Source: an uncultured Eubacteriales bacterium (lineage in GTDB: Bacteria; Bacillota; Clostridia; Peptostreptococcales; Anaerovoracaceae). Taken from it: a stretch of 15,060 nucleotides of DNA. This document shows, one piece after another, positions 13,899 to 15,060 of this stretch. A program made the position numbers and the translations under genes. Location: positions 1-15,060 of the forward strand of contig CADBSP010000148.1 of assembly GCA_902797405.1 (NCBI GenBank). The letters run 5' to 3'. Below the pieces are notes generated by a model. That model was not told the origin of the DNA and did no database searches. It was given only the letters and a program-made list of their open reading frames with translations. Each line of letters opens with the position of its first letter. The stretch's first letter is position 1.

Positions 13899-14165
13899 AT
13901 GATTACTAAAGAACAAAAGGAAGCAATTATCCAGGAGTATGCAACTAAGTCCGGCGACACAGGTTCCCCGGAAGTACAGGTAGCAGTACTCACAGCTCGT
14001 ATCAATGATTTGAACGAACACCTGAAAGTCCATAAGAAAGACCATCATTCCAGAAGAGGCCTTCTGAAGATGGTAGGTAAGAGACGTAACCTTCTTAACT
14101 ATTTGAAGGAGAAGGATATCGAAAGATACAGAACTCTTATCGCTAATTTGGGACTCAGAAAATAG
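13899..14165 (+). CDS. rpsO: Small ribosomal subunit protein S15
   Basis: Primary 16S rRNA-binding protein of the 30S platform; it binds helices h20-h22. The 88-aa product has the standard four-helix sequence: ITKEQKEAIIQEYATKSGDTGSPEVQVA, then ARINDLNEHLKVHKKDHHSRRGLLKMVGKRRNLLNYL and the C-terminal YRTLIANLGLRK. The conserved HKKDHHSRRGL RNA-binding loop is intact. I chose ATG 13899 over a TTG 60 bases upstream because AAAGGAG (13886-13892) is 6 nt away and the protein then matches the universal S15 N-terminus. It has its own promoter and a terminator before pnp, the usual next gene. Confidence 0.98.
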   Translation: MITKEQKEAIIQEYATKSGDTGSPEVQVAVLTARINDLNEHLKVHKKDHHSRRGLLKMVGKRRNLLNYLKEKDIERYRTLIANLGLRK

Positions 14166-14171
14166 TATTAG

Positions 14172-14200
14172 AAATAGCGAGGCAATGTCCTCGCTATTTT
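14172..14200 (+). terminator. Terminator/processing hairpin after rpsO
   Basis: An 11-bp perfect stem, AAATAGCGAGG (14172-14182) and CCTCGCTATTT (14189-14199), has a 6-nt loop and only a short T-run. It may terminate partially and allow some read-through into pnp. Confidence 0.82.
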
Positions 14201-14205
14201 CGATA

Positions 14206-14296
14206 ATGGCATTTGCCCGCCGCAGGCTAATTGCTGATGACAATGCTAATGCTTTTGCACTGCGGTATATGATGCCAAGAAAGTTGTTAATGCCAT
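14206..14296 (+). promoter_or_regulatory. Possible structured leader of pnp
   Basis: ATGGCATT (14206-14213) can pair with AATGCCAT (14289-14296), enclosing CCGCAG (14220-14225) with CTGCGG (14260-14265). A small alternative hairpin, GGCA-TT-TGCC (14208-14217), competes with the outer stem. PNPase is known to autoregulate through its leader in E. coli; here this is inference. I found no clear separate promoter for pnp. Confidence 0.45.
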
Positions 14297-14343
14297 AGAA
14301 GAATTAGAGAATTGAATAAACAGGAAGGAGTTGTTTATTAAAA

Positions 14344-15060
14344 ATGGCAAGATTTGAAGATTACAGAACATTTAAGACAGCAGTAGGAGGAAGACTTCTC
14401 CAGCTGGAAATCGGTAACGTTGCAGAGCAGGCAAACGGTCAGTGCTGGGTTAGATACGGTGATTCCGTAGTTAACGTAACCGCATGCGCATCCAAGGAAG
14501 CCAGAGCAGATATTGACTTCCTGCCACTATCCTGCGAATACGAAGAAAAGATGTATGCCTTTGGCAAAATTCCAGGTGGCTTCATCAAAAGAGAAGGACG
14601 TCCCAGTGAAAAGGCCACACTAAGCTCTCGTCTCATGGATAGACCGCTTAGACCGCTTTTCCCAAAGAGCTATCATAACGACATCGTTGTTGTAGCAACA
14701 GTTCTTTCTGTCGACCTCGACTGTGAGACAGACATCATGGCTATGATTGGATCATCCGTAGCGCTTGCTACATCCGATATTCCATGGGAAGGACCAACAG
14801 GATCTGTTAGAGTTGGTAGAGTAGACGGAAACTTTATTATCAACCCGACTCTGGCTCAAAGAGAAAAATCCGATATCAACCTGACAGTTGCAGGAACAAA
14901 GGAAGCAATCATGATGGTTGAAGCAGGGGCTCAGGAAGTGCCGGAAGACGTTATGCTGGATGCAATTTTCTTCGGTCATGAAGAGATAAAGAAGATTGTT
15001 GAATTCATAGAAGAAGTTGTTGCCGAAGTCGGAAAGCCTAAGCAGGAAATCGTAGAGAAA
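14344..15060 (+). CDS. pnp: Polyribonucleotide nucleotidyltransferase (PNPase), 5' part
   Basis: Phosphorolytic 3'-to-5' exoribonuclease of mRNA turnover, acting as a trimer in the cytoplasm. Only the first 239 codons lie in the window; the frame is open to the last base. The visible part is the first RNase PH-like domain: FEDYRTFKTAVGGRLLQLEIGNVAEQANGQ, GDSVVNVTACAS, the family-typical IPGGFIKREGRPSEKATLSSRLMDRPLRPLF and later INPTLAQREKSD. It then enters the all-helical linker (about 200-239). The second PH domain and KH/S1 domains would lie beyond 15060. ATG 14344 follows AGGAAGGAG (14322-14330) at a long 13-nt distance. It follows rpsO, as in many bacteria. Confidence 0.98.
   Translation, partial: MARFEDYRTFKTAVGGRLLQLEIGNVAEQANGQCWVRYGDSVVNVTACASKEARADIDFLPLSCEYEEKMYAFGKIPGGFIKREGRPSEKATLSSRLMDRPLRPLFPKSYHNDIVVVATVLSVDLDCETDIMAMIGSSVALATSDIPWEGPTGSVRVGRVDGNFIINPTLAQREKSDINLTVAGTKEAIMMVEAGAQEVPEDVMLDAIFFGHEEIKKIVEFIEEVVAEVGKPKQEIVEK

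Noticed and set aside
14172..14200. Small RNA gene between rpsO and pnp
   Set aside because: The hairpin is fully explained as the rpsO terminator or processing stem; no separate promoter is visible.

Overview
The window looks like chromosomal DNA of a low-GC, anaerobic Gram-positive bacterium of the class Clostridia. Signs are strong AGGAGG-type ribosome binding sites, sigma-A promoters with extended -10 boxes, a Gram-positive-style LexA/LexA box, a CarD-family protein and the DUF5685/J-protein pair. I cannot name a genus from sequence alone. No tRNA, rRNA, CRISPR array, insertion sequence or phage gene is visible. All ten complete non-core genes and the three core genes (lexA, rpsO, pnp) lie on the + strand.

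Layout. 1-328: no convincing gene; a short direct repeat, a hairpin and an extended -10 promoter. 329-3238: large cytoplasmic M16C zinc peptidase (PreP/HypA type), closed by a strong terminator. 3467-5479: NhaC-family Na+/H+ antiporter plus a small two-helix membrane protein that appears translationally linked to it, closed by a hairpin. 5695-6207: CarD-family RNA polymerase-binding regulator. 6467-11007: a polyamine-uptake locus, made of an XRE-cupin regulator followed by potA, potB, potC and potD, with overlapping potA/potB and potB/potC junctions. 11112-12700: DUF5685 protein and a J-domain protein with a prion-like linker, TPR-like helices and a Cys-rich tail, overlapping by one base. 12952-13614: lexA. 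13899-14165: rpsO. 14344-15060: the first 239 codons of pnp, running off the window.

How they work together. The XRE-cupin protein probably senses a small ligand and controls its own promoter and potABCD; its promoter carries a 25-bp palindrome centred on the -35 box and a set of direct and inverted repeats just after the start point. PotABCD should import spermidine/putrescine-like polyamines. LexA probably represses itself through a box overlapping its own -35. rpsO and pnp, adjacent in many bacteria, are separated by a terminator and by a leader that can fold.

Most notable: (i) an in-frame partial copy of the potC 3' end between potC and potD; (ii) the DUF5685-J-protein pair, where DUF5685 has two Asp-rich motifs reminiscent of class I isoprenoid synthases; (iii) a FUS-like Y/G/S/N linker in the J protein; (iv) a dense array of short repeats around lexA, including helically phased A6 tracts upstream and 48-bp imperfect tandem repeats downstream.
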